From contig JALONL010000028.1 of NCBI GenBank assembly GCA_025454955.1, positions 1 to 64,000 of the forward strand: a stretch of DNA of 64,000 nucleotides, given 5' to 3'. This stretch comes from Bacteroidia bacterium. GTDB lineage: Bacteria; Bacteroidota; Bacteroidia; Palsa-965. A model generated the notes under the pieces. It worked only from the letters and a program-made list of their open reading frames with translations. It had not been told where the DNA came from and searched no databases. Each line of letters begins with the position of its first letter. The first letter of the stretch is position 1. Below are positions 1-7,123 of this stretch, in pieces. The position numbers and the translations under genes are program-made.

Positions 1-33
1 CTGAGGAGCAATTCCCTACTTTTTTACCAGACA

Positions 34-582
34 TCAACAAATCAAATCAATCTTCTCTATATTTATCCGCGTAGCTATTATGGGGAAGGCTTCAAAAGGC
101 TTGCCTTTAATATATTTTTGTTGATGATTAATATTTTCGTTGGAAAAATATGTGTTGTAATAGCAAGTATCACCAATTGTTATGTAGTTAGATAATATAC
201 TGCCATCTGGGTTCCAATGAAACCCATTTGCTTCGATCTCATTAACAAATCGGATATTATAACTTTTGTTGCCAAATTCATCCCAACCATATTGGCTTGT
301 TCTCCTTAATAGACTATCTCTATATATAACGCTTCTATATTTTCCAAACTTGTCTAGTGTAACGATCTTATAGCGACCATTTTTATACGGATAAGTAACA
401 ATATGATATTCCCTTTCTTGAATAAAAAAAGTGTCGATTTTTGCCGTGCTAAAATCAGATATTAAAATAATACTGTCCAGCTCTTTTTTATAAATATTTG
501 AAGTTTGAATAAGATCTGGAGTAATTTGCCCAACGCTTGGCAAAAAATAAATGATACCGGCAAATAATAATATTTCTTTCAT
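34..582 (-). CDS. Hypothetical exported protein, 182 aa
   Basis: No family recognised. The N-terminus (KEILLFAGIIYFLPSVGQ) looks like a signal peptide, so the product is probably exported. The remainder is rich in Tyr, Ile and Asn and has no motif I can name. The coding DNA is markedly AT-rich compared with genes beyond 2 kb. It is followed on the same strand by other AT-rich orphan reading frames, which suggests an accessory or transferred block. An open frame of this length in AT-rich DNA with a plausible signal peptide is probably real. Function unknown. Confidence 0.6.
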   Translation of the reverse strand: MKEILLFAGIIYFLPSVGQITPDLIQTSNIYKKELDSIILISDFSTAKIDTFFIQEREYHIVTYPYKNGRYKIVTLDKFGKYRSVIYRDSLLRRTSQYGWDEFGNKSYNIRFVNEIEANGFHWNPDGSILSNYITIGDTCYYNTYFSNENINHQQKYIKGKPFEAFPIIATRINIEKIDLIC

Positions 583-594
583 GTCTAATAAACG

Positions 595-798
595 TTAGTT
601 AGTGTTCAACCCAAATTCCCTGAACAGTTTGAACTCGAGTTGCAAGTAGTTCTGAGTTGTACCCATTTTCAGGACATGCTTAATTAGAAAAAACGGACTT
701 TTCCAATTCCATTTGAATGAACGGAAACAATACGAATCCCGCACAGGCGAGTGAGAGACATATTTGGATAGTGTAAAGTAAGGCTGATAGTTTTTCAT
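595..798 (-). CDS. Doubtful small ORF, 67 aa
   Basis: Short frame between two AT-rich orphan genes on the same strand. The product is basic and aromatic-rich with no signal peptide, membrane segment or recognised domain. It could be a small protein, a decayed fragment or part of a dispersed repeat that happens to be open. Listed for completeness only; nothing beyond the open frame supports it. Confidence 0.2.
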   Translation of the reverse strand: MKNYQPYFTLSKYVSHSPVRDSYCFRSFKWNWKSPFFLIKHVLKMGTTQNYLQLEFKLFREFGLNTN

Positions 799-886
799 TT
801 CACCGGTGAGTTATTTCACAAATATCCGAAAAATGAATGTTAGGTAAATCATAATAAAAACACGAAAATGATAGAGTCTAAGTATT

Positions 887-1315
887 TCATATTGTTCCCT
901 TTAATCGTTTGACCTTTCTTTTTTCAATAGTAGTCAATGCCTCAAAACCTAATACACGACAACGGTTTTTGCATAGCAGAGGATTTATGTAATACGATAC
1001 AACACGCTTATTCAAATTCTCATTCTTGATATTTTCCAAACCTAATTTAATTGTATCAGGGCTGACAGAAGTAACACTGCTGTCAACCAGGTTTGTATAG
1101 AGGCCAACCAGACAGGTTTTTTCTTTGAGAAGCATAATTTTACCAATCATGCACTTTTGATTTCCTTCTTTAATCAGGATAATGCTTCCCGCTTTAGCAG
1201 GCAATAGATTCTGAGTGGCGCAATCATCATTTACAGGTGCCAACTTGTAGTCTGGAGATATACTACTAATTAGTGGTTGCAATAAACAGACTATAGCAAT
1301 AATCAAGATTTTCAT
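887..1315 (-). CDS. Hypothetical exported protein, 142 aa
   Basis: Orphan protein with a hydrophobic start (KILIIAIVCLLQPLISS) typical of a signal peptide. The mature part has five cysteines, including two in a short segment (LLCKNRCRVL) near residue 117, so disulfides in the periplasm are possible. The C-terminal tail is Lys/Arg-rich. The DNA is AT-rich like the frames at 34-582 and 595-798. No family recognised. Confidence 0.55.
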   Translation of the reverse strand: MKILIIAIVCLLQPLISSISPDYKLAPVNDDCATQNLLPAKAGSIILIKEGNQKCMIGKIMLLKEKTCLVGLYTNLVDSSVTSVSPDTIKLGLENIKNENLNKRVVSYYINPLLCKNRCRVLGFEALTTIEKRKVKRLKGTI

Positions 1316-1336
1316 CTTCTATTACCTTTATTATAT

Positions 1337-1975
1337 CTATATATTATTCTGACTCCTCATTTTATTTTCATACGCCACAGGTAACAATGTACGTGCATAC
1401 CTGAACAGCCTGAACAATACCGAAATCTCTCCAATAATTATCATCAGTACGGCCAGAAATATGGGTACAGCCGAGGTGTTGTTGCCTCCCATTGCGCCAA
1501 TTACCGCAAAAATCAGTGCAACAATAAACAACATGAGATAGATTTTCCACAATCGCCGGGCGCGGTTTTCCATTTCTTCCGATCCAAGCATTTGAGCTTC
1601 ATACTGCGTGCCTCTGAAAAGCATATAATCGGTATAAAGAGCGAAAGCACCGTAAATTAATACCAGCGGCAATGTAAAATCGCTTACTCCGGAATTTCCA
1701 TTTCCGTAAAATATTACGGAAGAACCAGCGCTTATATCGAAAACTTTTACAGCCATCAATACGAGTGTAAGCCAGAACATACGGCTGAAGTATTTATTAT
1801 TTATTCGCAACGAGTATGCCGCCATGCTCATTATCAGATAGCCTAACCAGTCGGGGATTATATCGAAGCGGAATTGCCCTGATTTGATATTGAAGTCGAG
1901 TATGACGAATATATAGGCTACTGCAAATCTGCGGTAGGCAAGTTGGTAGTTGACGGGGTTAGCGAAATTTGTCAT
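1337..1975 (-). CDS. Polytopic inner-membrane protein, 212 aa
   Basis: The product has about six hydrophobic segments (for example DWLGYLIMSMAAYSL, LPLVLIYGAFALYTDYML and LMLFIVALIFAVIGAMGG) and a short basic C-terminal tail, so it is an integral inner-membrane protein. The start is placed at the ATG giving MTNFANPVNYQ; an upstream in-frame ATG would add 22 Cys-rich residues overlapping the neighbouring region and looks wrong. No catalytic motif was seen and the family is unknown. It lies just downstream of the MBL-fold gene on the same strand, with about 20 bases between them. Confidence 0.7.
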   Translation of the reverse strand: MTNFANPVNYQLAYRRFAVAYIFVILDFNIKSGQFRFDIIPDWLGYLIMSMAAYSLRINNKYFSRMFWLTLVLMAVKVFDISAGSSVIFYGNGNSGVSDFTLPLVLIYGAFALYTDYMLFRGTQYEAQMLGSEEMENRARRLWKIYLMLFIVALIFAVIGAMGGNNTSAVPIFLAVLMIIIGEISVLFRLFRYARTLLPVAYENKMRSQNNI

Positions 1976-1994
1976 AGTAAATTCAAATATACAA

Positions 1995-2987
1995 TTACAT
2001 CCGCACCGTTTCCCCCACATCGGGCGAAAGCAAACGACCATTCAATCGTCCTTCTTTCTCGTGTGCCTGCATGATGCGCAGCGGCTCGCCGATGGGTTCG
2101 TCGGAGAGGTCGTAGGTGGCGAAGTGCATGGGGATGAAATGCTGTGCGCCGAGTTCGTGGAAGCCTTTCAGGGCTTCGTCGGGGCCGATGTGGGCGTTTT
2201 GCATCATGTATTGCGGCTTGTATGCGCCCACGGGCATGAAGGCGTGGGTGATGCCGGGGAAAAGCCGGCCGGTTTCGCGGAAGTGCGCGGCATGGGCGGT
2301 GTCGCCGGCGAAATATACGGTGCGCGCCTGGGTGCGAATGATGAAGCTGCCCCAGAGTGTGCGGTTGGTATCGTTAATCCAGCGCCGGTTCCAGTGTTTG
2401 GCGGGCATGAAAATGACTTCGGGCCCGTTTTCGCCGATGTGCGGATATTGCTGATACCACGCGGCTTCCACAATGTTTTTTGCGCCGAGTTTTTGCAGCA
2501 TTTTTGCCGTGTGCATGGGTACGTAATACACTGCACCGGGGTTGGCGGCAATGATGCGTTTCATGCTGTTTTGGTCGAGATGATCGCGGTGTGCGTGCGA
2601 AAGCAGCACGGCATCGAGCCCGGTAATGGTTTCGGGCGCAAACGGCGAAGGCACGAGGCGTTTCAGTCCGGTGGAACTGAGCAGGCAGGGATCGGTGAGC
2701 ATGAGTTTGCCGTTCATGCGCAGCAGAAATGCCGAATGGCCGAGCCAGTTAAAGGCATCGTGCGGCTCGTCGAAAATGCGGCGGTCGGTGCGCAGGGCAA
2801 GGCGAAACGTATCGGCTTTCTTTTCGTCGCGTTGCGGATTGGCCGAAAACATCCATTTCATGACTGTTTTAAAGCCAACCGGCGTTTCGTTTTCGAGTCC
2901 GGCAAAGCGTCCATTCACCATCCGGTTGCCGCGCGCCTCGTGGTGAATGAAAGAAAGTTCGGGATTGTAATGCCAGGTTTCGGCCAT
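1995..2987 (-). CDS. MBL-fold metal-dependent hydrolase (NAPE-PLD/UlaG-like)
   Basis: A 330-aa metallo-beta-lactamase superfamily protein. It carries the signature metal-binding loop HAHRDHLD near residue 130, an upstream NWLGHSAFLL strand typical of the NAPE-PLD/RomA-like branch, a second metal-ligand segment FAGDTAHA near residue 225, and a late histidine (IPMHFATYD) near residue 290. Relatives are predicted Zn- or Fe-dependent hydrolases acting on phosphodiesters or lactones; the substrate here cannot be told. No signal peptide is seen, so it is probably cytoplasmic. It sits two bases downstream of the small membrane-protein gene on the same strand, so the two probably share a transcript. 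Confidence 0.88.
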   Translation of the reverse strand: MAETWHYNPELSFIHHEARGNRMVNGRFAGLENETPVGFKTVMKWMFSANPQRDEKKADTFRLALRTDRRIFDEPHDAFNWLGHSAFLLRMNGKLMLTDPCLLSSTGLKRLVPSPFAPETITGLDAVLLSHAHRDHLDQNSMKRIIAANPGAVYYVPMHTAKMLQKLGAKNIVEAAWYQQYPHIGENGPEVIFMPAKHWNRRWINDTNRTLWGSFIIRTQARTVYFAGDTAHAAHFRETGRLFPGITHAFMPVGAYKPQYMMQNAHIGPDEALKGFHELGAQHFIPMHFATYDLSDEPIGEPLRIMQAHEKEGRLNGRLLSPDVGETVRM

Positions 2988-2989
2988 AA

Positions 2990-3487
2990 TCAGGATGCGT
3001 TGTTGAGCAGTTGTATTTCGCGCTGGTAACGTTCGCCGCGCCGTTCTGCAAAGATATCAAGACTAAGCATGAGTGCGCCCTGCATGAGCAAACCCAGCGC
3101 AAGTCCCTGCCAGAAATTCTGCACACGCATTACCAGCATTACCGCGCCGGCCAGCACAAACGCAATTTCCACCCATTTGTAAATGGTGAAATTATTCATC
3201 ACCTGAATCATACGCACCGTTTCGGCCCTCACAAACTCTGCCTGGTTATTGCCAAACAACGCCGCCAGCTCATTCACCTGCTGCGAGGTGCGGAAAAATA
3301 CCGTGCCGCCCACCACAAGCTGTATCAAGCCCACAAGCACCACCGGAATGGCCAGCCCCACATAAAACTTTTCTTTGGAAATAAAGAAAGCCCAGCAGGC
3401 CACCGCAATAGAAATCACACCGGCCGCAAGAAACAACAGCGCCTCGGCTTTCTCGGCGCGGAAATAATTGTGCATTGATTCTGTCAT
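2990..3487 (-). CDS. Small integral membrane protein, 165 aa
   Basis: Two hydrophobic pairs are visible: LLFLAAGVISIAVACWAFF plus LAIPVVLVGLIQLVVGGTVFF in the first half, and VEIAFVLAGAVMLVM plus GLALGLLMQGALMLSL in the second. This predicts four membrane spans with a soluble loop of about 40 residues between the pairs. No known domain recognised. It is bracketed on the same strand by the SDR gene upstream and the MBL hydrolase gene two bases downstream, so it may belong to one operon with them. Confidence 0.75.
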   Translation of the reverse strand: MTESMHNYFRAEKAEALLFLAAGVISIAVACWAFFISKEKFYVGLAIPVVLVGLIQLVVGGTVFFRTSQQVNELAALFGNNQAEFVRAETVRMIQVMNNFTIYKWVEIAFVLAGAVMLVMRVQNFWQGLALGLLMQGALMLSLDIFAERRGERYQREIQLLNNAS

Positions 3488-3513
3488 GGCAATAATTTTT
3501 TTGAGTGAAAAAA

Positions 3514-4341
3514 TTAACCCTTAAATCCTTTCTCCACAATACTGCGCACAATAGCCCTGAACCAGCCCAGCGGCACCGTACGGCGCAGCACGAGTATTGA
3601 TTTGGCCTGCATACCGGCCGGGTAACGCAATTTGTTGCTGGTAGAACCGGCCGCTTTAAAAATAGTTTTCGCCACCACCTCAGGCCCCGGTGCATTGGCT
3701 CCTGCGGCCTGCGAGTTTTTGAATGTTACGGCCTGGTAACTGTCGTAAGCAGTGAGCCCTTCTTTCGAAAACATATCCTGCGAACGGTCGTAGAAATCGG
3801 TTTTGATGGCGCCGGGTTCCACGTTTTTCACTTTAATGTTAAACGGGCGCAATTCGTAGGCCAATGCTTCGGCCCAGCCTTCCACCGCCCATTTGGTGCC
3901 GTGATATACGCTGTAAATGGGGAAGGTGATGAGTCCGCCCATAGAAGTCACATTTACAATGGTGCCTTTCTTTTTTGCCCTGAAATGGGGCAGAATAGCG
4001 CGCGTTACATTCATCACGCCAAACACATTGGTATCAAACTGCCGCTGTATCTGCTGTGCGGAGGCGGCTTCGAAAATGCCAATGGCTCCATAGCCGGCGT
4101 TGTTTACAATTACATCGATGCTGCCAAAATCGGTAATGGCATTTTGTATGGCCTGTGCAATGCTGTTTTCGTCGGTTACGTCGAGCGCATACAGCTTTAC
4201 ATTGGGCAGTTTGCCGAGTTCGGTTTCCTTGGACGGTGTGCGCATGGTGGCGGCCACATTCCAGCCGCGATTGCTGAAATACTTTACGGTTTCGCGGCCA
4301 ATGCCTGAGGAGGTGCCTGTGATGAGAACGGTGTTTTTCAT
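3514..4341 (-). CDS. SDR-family NAD(P)-dependent oxidoreductase
   Basis: A classical short-chain dehydrogenase/reductase of 275 aa. It has the cofactor-binding TGTSSGIG motif near residue 8, the NNAG motif near residue 85, the catalytic serine in NVTSMGG, and the catalytic YxxxK as YHGTK near residue 148. Family members reduce or oxidise carbonyl/alcohol groups; the substrate is not evident. The TetR regulator gene lies upstream on the same strand, and a palindrome matching the regulator's own promoter sites falls in the gap at 4361-4376. I infer that this enzyme is controlled by that regulator. Confidence 0.92.
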   Translation of the reverse strand: MKNTVLITGTSSGIGRETVKYFSNRGWNVAATMRTPSKETELGKLPNVKLYALDVTDENSIAQAIQNAITDFGSIDVIVNNAGYGAIGIFEAASAQQIQRQFDTNVFGVMNVTRAILPHFRAKKKGTIVNVTSMGGLITFPIYSVYHGTKWAVEGWAEALAYELRPFNIKVKNVEPGAIKTDFYDRSQDMFSKEGLTAYDSYQAVTFKNSQAAGANAPGPEVVAKTIFKAAGSTSNKLRYPAGMQAKSILVLRRTVPLGWFRAIVRSIVEKGFKG

Positions 4342-4360
4342 GGTTTCGGTTAAACTTGTG

Positions 4361-4376
4361 CCGAATGTTTGTTCGG
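4361..4376. promoter_or_regulatory. Candidate TetR operator, SDR promoter copy
   Basis: The 16-mer CCGAATGTTTGTTCGG is an inverted repeat with CCGAA/TTCGG arms and a 6-base spacer, about 20 bases upstream of the SDR start. It matches the layout of two sites at 4990 and 5092 near the TetR start. Inferred operator; no binding data. Confidence 0.6.
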
Positions 4377-4392
4377 TTTTTGGTGAAATTTT

Positions 4393-4974
4393 TTAGTCGA
4401 TTTTTACGCCGTCCCAGGTGGCCTGTGCAGCCTGTTTGAGACGGGCGGGATTCATTTTTATCTGCCCCGAAAGGTGGAGTTTTACGCAGGTGGTAATATT
4501 GCCGTAAATGAGTGCCACCAGCAGTTCGGGATCCATATTGCGGAGTATGCCGTTTTTAACGCCCTGTGTAATGAAGGCCACCACGGGAGCATAAAAATGT
4601 TCGTTGTCCTGGCGGGTGGAACCGGTAATGTAGGGCGAGTTGGAGTATTGTTCGAGAAAGAGAAATCCGTCGGGATGGTTTACGAAGTGTTTGTAAAGAT
4701 TCATCCAGAACCGGAAAAACCGTTCGCGGTAATTGTCGCCGGGCTTGTCGCCGCGCATGAGTGCGCGGCCCATGAGTTCTTTTTGCTGTGCGTAAAGCGC
4801 GGCAATGATAGATTCTTTACTTACAAAATGATGGTAAATGGTGCCCGTGCCCACACCCGCTTCTTTGGCCACCTGCGACATGGGCGCGTTGTGAAAGCCA
4901 TTGTTGCGGATAAGGCGCAGCGTGGCATCGAGTATGGCCAGCTTTTTTTCGGTATCGGAGGTTTGACGTGTCAT
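4393..4974 (-). CDS. TetR/AcrR-family transcriptional regulator
   Basis: A 193-aa regulator. The N-terminal TetR helix-turn-helix is clear at about residues 10-55, with the segment VGTGTIYHHFVSKESI typical of helix 3 and the following turn. The C-terminal ligand domain (residues 60-190) is variable, as usual for the family. Members repress nearby genes and release DNA on binding a small ligand, which is unknown here. Two palindromic sites sit upstream of its start and a third before the SDR gene, consistent with autoregulation and control of the reductase. Confidence 0.9.
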   Translation of the reverse strand: MTRQTSDTEKKLAILDATLRLIRNNGFHNAPMSQVAKEAGVGTGTIYHHFVSKESIIAALYAQQKELMGRALMRGDKPGDNYRERFFRFWMNLYKHFVNHPDGFLFLEQYSNSPYITGSTRQDNEHFYAPVVAFITQGVKNGILRNMDPELLVALIYGNITTCVKLHLSGQIKMNPARLKQAAQATWDGVKID

Positions 4975-4989
4975 AAATGATTAAGAAAA

Positions 4990-5005
4990 CAGAACGATCA
5001 TTCGG
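4990..5005. promoter_or_regulatory. Candidate TetR operator, site 1
   Basis: The sequence CAGAACGATCATTCGG has the same arm and spacer layout as sites at 5092 and 4361. It lies 16 bases before the TetR start codon, where binding would block its own transcription. Inferred. Confidence 0.6.
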
Positions 5006-5091
5006 TCGCAAAGGTATGCCTGTTTATTTTAGTTAAGCAAGAAAAATGATTGAAAAATATTCTAATCAACAGAAAATCAATAAAATAAAAA

Positions 5092-5107
5092 CAGAACGAA
5101 CGTTCGG
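5092..5107. promoter_or_regulatory. Candidate TetR operator, site 2
   Basis: The sequence CAGAACGAACGTTCGG contains a perfect 10-bp palindrome (CGAACGTTCG) and lies 102 bp from site 1. It is in the gap between the divergent TetR and B12-binding genes, so it could act on either promoter. Inferred. Confidence 0.6.
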
Positions 5108-5182
5108 TTTTTGAATTTGATGGGAAGTCTCTTCGAAAATACCCCGGGTAAAATGAAATTCCGTGCCGGAAAAACATTTTAC

Positions 5183-5190
5183 TAAATTTG
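5183..5190 (+). promoter_or_regulatory. Promoter -7 element, B12-binding gene
   Basis: TAAATTTG matches the Bacteroidota -7 consensus TAnnTTTG and ends three bases before the ATG at 5194. If used, the transcript would be leaderless or nearly so, or translation would begin at the second ATG (5197). No clear -33 TTTG was found. Confidence 0.4.
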
Positions 5191-5193
5191 CGC

Positions 5194-5604
5194 ATGATGA
5201 ACCGACCCATACGAGTGCTTGTAGCCAAGGTAGGGCTCGACGGCCACGACCGGGGAGCCAAAGTGATAGCGTCTTTTCTGCGCGATGCGGGGATGGAAGT
5301 TATTTATACCGGCCTTCGGCAAACACCCGAAATGGTGGTGAATGCCGCCCTGCAGGAAGATGTGGATGCCATTGGCGTAAGCATTCTCTCGGGTGCACAC
5401 ATGACTGTGTTTCCGAAAATTCAGGCATTGATGAAGGAAAAGGGGCTTGATGATGTGCTGCTTACCGGCGGCGGCATTATTCCCGATACCGACATGAAAA
5501 AGCTGAACGAAATAGGCGTAGGCCGCCTGTTTCCGCCCGGCACCGATACCAAAACCATAGTCGATTACATTACCACCTACGTGCAGGAGCACCGCCGGTT
5601 TTAA
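5194..5604 (+). CDS. Stand-alone cobalamin-binding mutase domain (MCM C-terminal/IcmB-like)
   Basis: A 136-aa protein corresponding to the B12-binding C-terminal domain of acyl-CoA mutases. It has the base-off cobalamin motif DxHxxG as LDGHDRG near residue 15, the SILSGAHM segment, and the GGG loop near residue 92. In the family this domain supplies adenosylcobalamin to a separate catalytic large subunit, as in isobutyryl-CoA mutase IcmA/IcmB or split methylmalonyl-CoA mutases. No large subunit is encoded in this window, so the partner lies elsewhere. Start chosen at the first of two adjacent ATGs; homologues begin almost at the RPIRVLVAKVGLDGHD segment. Confidence 0.88.
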   Translation: MMNRPIRVLVAKVGLDGHDRGAKVIASFLRDAGMEVIYTGLRQTPEMVVNAALQEDVDAIGVSILSGAHMTVFPKIQALMKEKGLDDVLLTGGGIIPDTDMKKLNEIGVGRLFPPGTDTKTIVDYITTYVQEHRRF

Positions 5605-5659
5605 GCACGGCGTCTGAGGTAAAACGTCAGAGCGGCACGATTTTTACATAGCTTGTGGT

Positions 5660-6358
5660 ATGATTAGCCGCATTTTCATTTCGTTTCCGGTATTGCTGCT
5701 GTTGTTTTTCGCTTCGTGCGATGGTGATGTGCGCTTTACCACCGATCAGCCTCAGGGTGTGTCGGCTTTGCCCGAAGTGCCCGGCGTGCTGCGCGGGGTG
5801 TGGGCCAGCGGTTCAGACACGCTTACCATTGAGCCCCGCCGCCTGAGCATGAGCCGCAGCAGTCGCCGCACCGTGCCCCTGGCCGATACCGCCCGCATGG
5901 GAATTAAACGCATCCCCAACGGCAAATACGTATTCCGCACCGGCGATTTCCGCACCGTGGAACGCATCAGCGGCGACTCCATGATTATCCTCTCGCGCAG
6001 CGTAAACAGCTACCAGCTTGGCCGCGATACCCTGCTCAAAGCATGGAACTCAAGCTGGTGGCTCAGCGTGCGCGCCGACTCCTCCACCTGGAAACTCATG
6101 CAGATTTCGGTGCGCAAAAAACAACTCATTATTGCTGTGCCCAGCCTCAACCGCGAAGAAAAACGGGCCATTACCCAGCGCATGGACAAAACAGGCAAGA
6201 ATACCGACAATGCCGGTACATTTTCGCAGGTCACCCCGTTCAGCCGCCGCAGTCCCAACGATAATTACTTTGTGGTGGCCGCCTCGCAGGCCCAGTTAAG
6301 GCAGCTCCAGCAAAAAGGACTTTTCAGGCCGGTAGCCACTTTTGTGAAGGTAAAATAG
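5660..6358 (+). CDS. Hypothetical lipoprotein, 232 aa
   Basis: The N-terminus (ISRIFISFPVLLLLFFASC) is a lipoprotein signal ending in a lipobox with Cys20, so the protein is probably anchored in the inner or outer membrane facing the periplasm. The mature part is Arg/Ser-rich and contains a GVWASGSDTLTIEP segment resembling small beta-barrel or lipocalin-like lipoproteins, but I cannot assign a family. It stands 56 bases after the B12-binding gene on the same strand. The following 248 bases hold no gene before the hom leader. Confidence 0.7.
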   Translation: MISRIFISFPVLLLLFFASCDGDVRFTTDQPQGVSALPEVPGVLRGVWASGSDTLTIEPRRLSMSRSSRRTVPLADTARMGIKRIPNGKYVFRTGDFRTVERISGDSMIILSRSVNSYQLGRDTLLKAWNSSWWLSVRADSSTWKLMQISVRKKQLIIAVPSLNREEKRAITQRMDKTGKNTDNAGTFSQVTPFSRRSPNDNYFVVAASQAQLRQLQQKGLFRPVATFVKVK

Positions 6359-6504
6359 ACCCCTGTCCGCCGAAAATATTTTTATGCAGTTACACCGATT
6401 TAGGTGGAAGTTCAAACTCGGCCAAAAGCCTTACTTACAGCAATATGGAAAATCGCGCTTCTGACTTTTGAAATGGATCCGTAACTTAAAAATATTGCAA
6501 ATAC

Positions 6505-6536
6505 TTGCAGAAGTGGATTAAACCTCTATATATTTG
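6505..6536 (+). promoter_or_regulatory. Predicted promoter of the hom leader
   Basis: A TTG at 6505-6507 and TATATTTG at 6529-6536, separated by 21 bases, fit the Bacteroidota pattern of -33 TTTG and -7 TAnnTTTG. Transcription would start near 6543, placing the Cys/Met-rich peptide and terminator in the 5' leader. Confidence 0.5.
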
Positions 6537-6606
6537 CTATGAGTTTAGAAACACATATTACTATCGCCTGGCAAAGCATAGTAATCACGATATCCAAGAT
6601 TTCAAC

Positions 6607-6705
6607 ATGAGACCTGTTGTGTCCGTAGCCCGAATCACCTGCATGTGCGCCAGCATGTGTATGTGTCGTTGCTTTTGCACCGATCCGGGAACATCTGCGT
6701 CATAA
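6607..6705 (+). CDS. Candidate Cys/Met-rich leader peptide, 32 aa
   Basis: ATG at 6607 opens a 32-codon frame ending in TAA at 6705. Codons 12-24 read CMCASMCMCRCFC, with nine of thirteen being Cys or Met; in total the peptide has six Cys and four Met. This density, followed 28 bases later by an intrinsic terminator and then by homoserine dehydrogenase (a methionine/threonine pathway gene), is the layout of a translation-dependent attenuator. When charged Cys- or Met-tRNA is scarce the ribosome would pause here. The sequence CCGGGA at 6685-6690 is complementary to TCCCGG at 6739-6744 in the terminator's 5' arm and could form an antiterminator. Attenuator function is inference; no known leader family was matched. 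Confidence 0.5.
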   Translation: MRPVVSVARITCMCASMCMCRCFCTDPGTSAS

Positions 6706-6733
6706 CTAAGTTGATTGTTGGTGTGTTGAGCGA

Positions 6734-6765
6734 AGCCCTCCCGGTAAAACCGGAGGGCTTTTTTA
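6734..6765 (+). terminator. Intrinsic terminator after leader peptide
   Basis: A GC-rich stem (AGCCCTC-CGG / CCG-GAGGGCT with a short A-rich loop) is followed by a run of six Ts. It lies just after the leader peptide stop and well upstream of hom, as expected for an attenuator. Confidence 0.8.
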
Positions 6766-6824
6766 TTTCCACACGTTTCCACCCAATCTGATATTTCAAA
6801 TTCACCATATAAAAACAAAAATTC

Positions 6825-6998
6825 ATGACCATCATACCCTACAACACTGCTCCTGATTTTGAAGCAGCAACTGCCCGGTGGTTTCGACAGGCTCAACCAC
6901 CGCGGGGCAACACTGCTCCTGATTTTGAAGCAGCAACTACCGCCGGGTATTTGCGCAGTAAACCTTACCTGAGTTACACACAGCAACTCAATTTATAA
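6825..6998 (+). CDS. Small ORF with internal duplication, 57 aa
   Basis: ATG at 6825, TAA at 6998. The peptide contains NTAPDFEAAT twice (residues 7-16 and 29-38), encoded by a perfect 30-bp direct repeat around a palindromic spacer. The motif TAPDFEA..T.G resembles the start of AhpC-type peroxiredoxins, so this may be the remnant of such a gene, but the match is only about ten residues. It lies between two intrinsic terminators in the hom leader region. It may be a short translated leader, a pseudogene fragment or non-coding. Confidence 0.25.
   Translation: MTIIPYNTAPDFEAATARWFRQAQPPRGNTAPDFEAATTAGYLRSKPYLSYTQQLNL
6843..6938. repeat. 30-bp direct repeat flanking REP-like palindrome
   Basis: Identical 30-bp copies at 6843-6872 and 6909-6938 flank a 36-bp palindromic spacer with GGTGGTT and AACCACC arms around TTCGACAGGCTC. 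The loop core is shared with the inverted repeat at 46184-46261. The unit is 66 bp, a multiple of three, so the small frame stays open through it. Confidence 0.85.
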
Positions 6999-7004
6999 TG
7001 TATT

Positions 7005-7041
7005 GCCTGCTGCCCGGCTCAACGGCGGCAGGCTTTTTTTT
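7005..7041 (+). terminator. Second intrinsic terminator before hom
   Basis: The stem GCCTGCTGCC/GGCGGCAGGC (one wobble pair) with a 9-base loop is followed by eight Ts. It lies about 80 bases before the hom start, and no good promoter was seen after it, so hom expression may depend on read-through. Confidence 0.8.
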
Positions 7042-7123
7042 CAGTTCAACACACCATTCCGGTGGCGGCCGGAATGATGCCTTACACTAACCTACGCTGC
7101 GCCGCCATGCAGTTTCAATTTTT

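Noticed and set aside
590..845. GTTAGTT and GTTAGGT cores resembling integron attC ends between small AT-rich ORFs
   Set aside because: No paired RYYYAAC/GTTRRRY with an extended imperfect palindrome and no integrase; short cores like these arise by chance in AT-rich DNA.
1950..3029. 359-aa plus-strand frame over the MBL hydrolase
   Set aside because: It is the complement of a gene with a clear HAHRDHLD motif; its His/Gly/Val-rich composition is typical of a shadow frame.
6360..6600. SAM-type riboswitch upstream of hom
   Set aside because: I could not fit the conserved core helices of any SAM riboswitch class; the Cys/Met-rich peptide explains the leader better.
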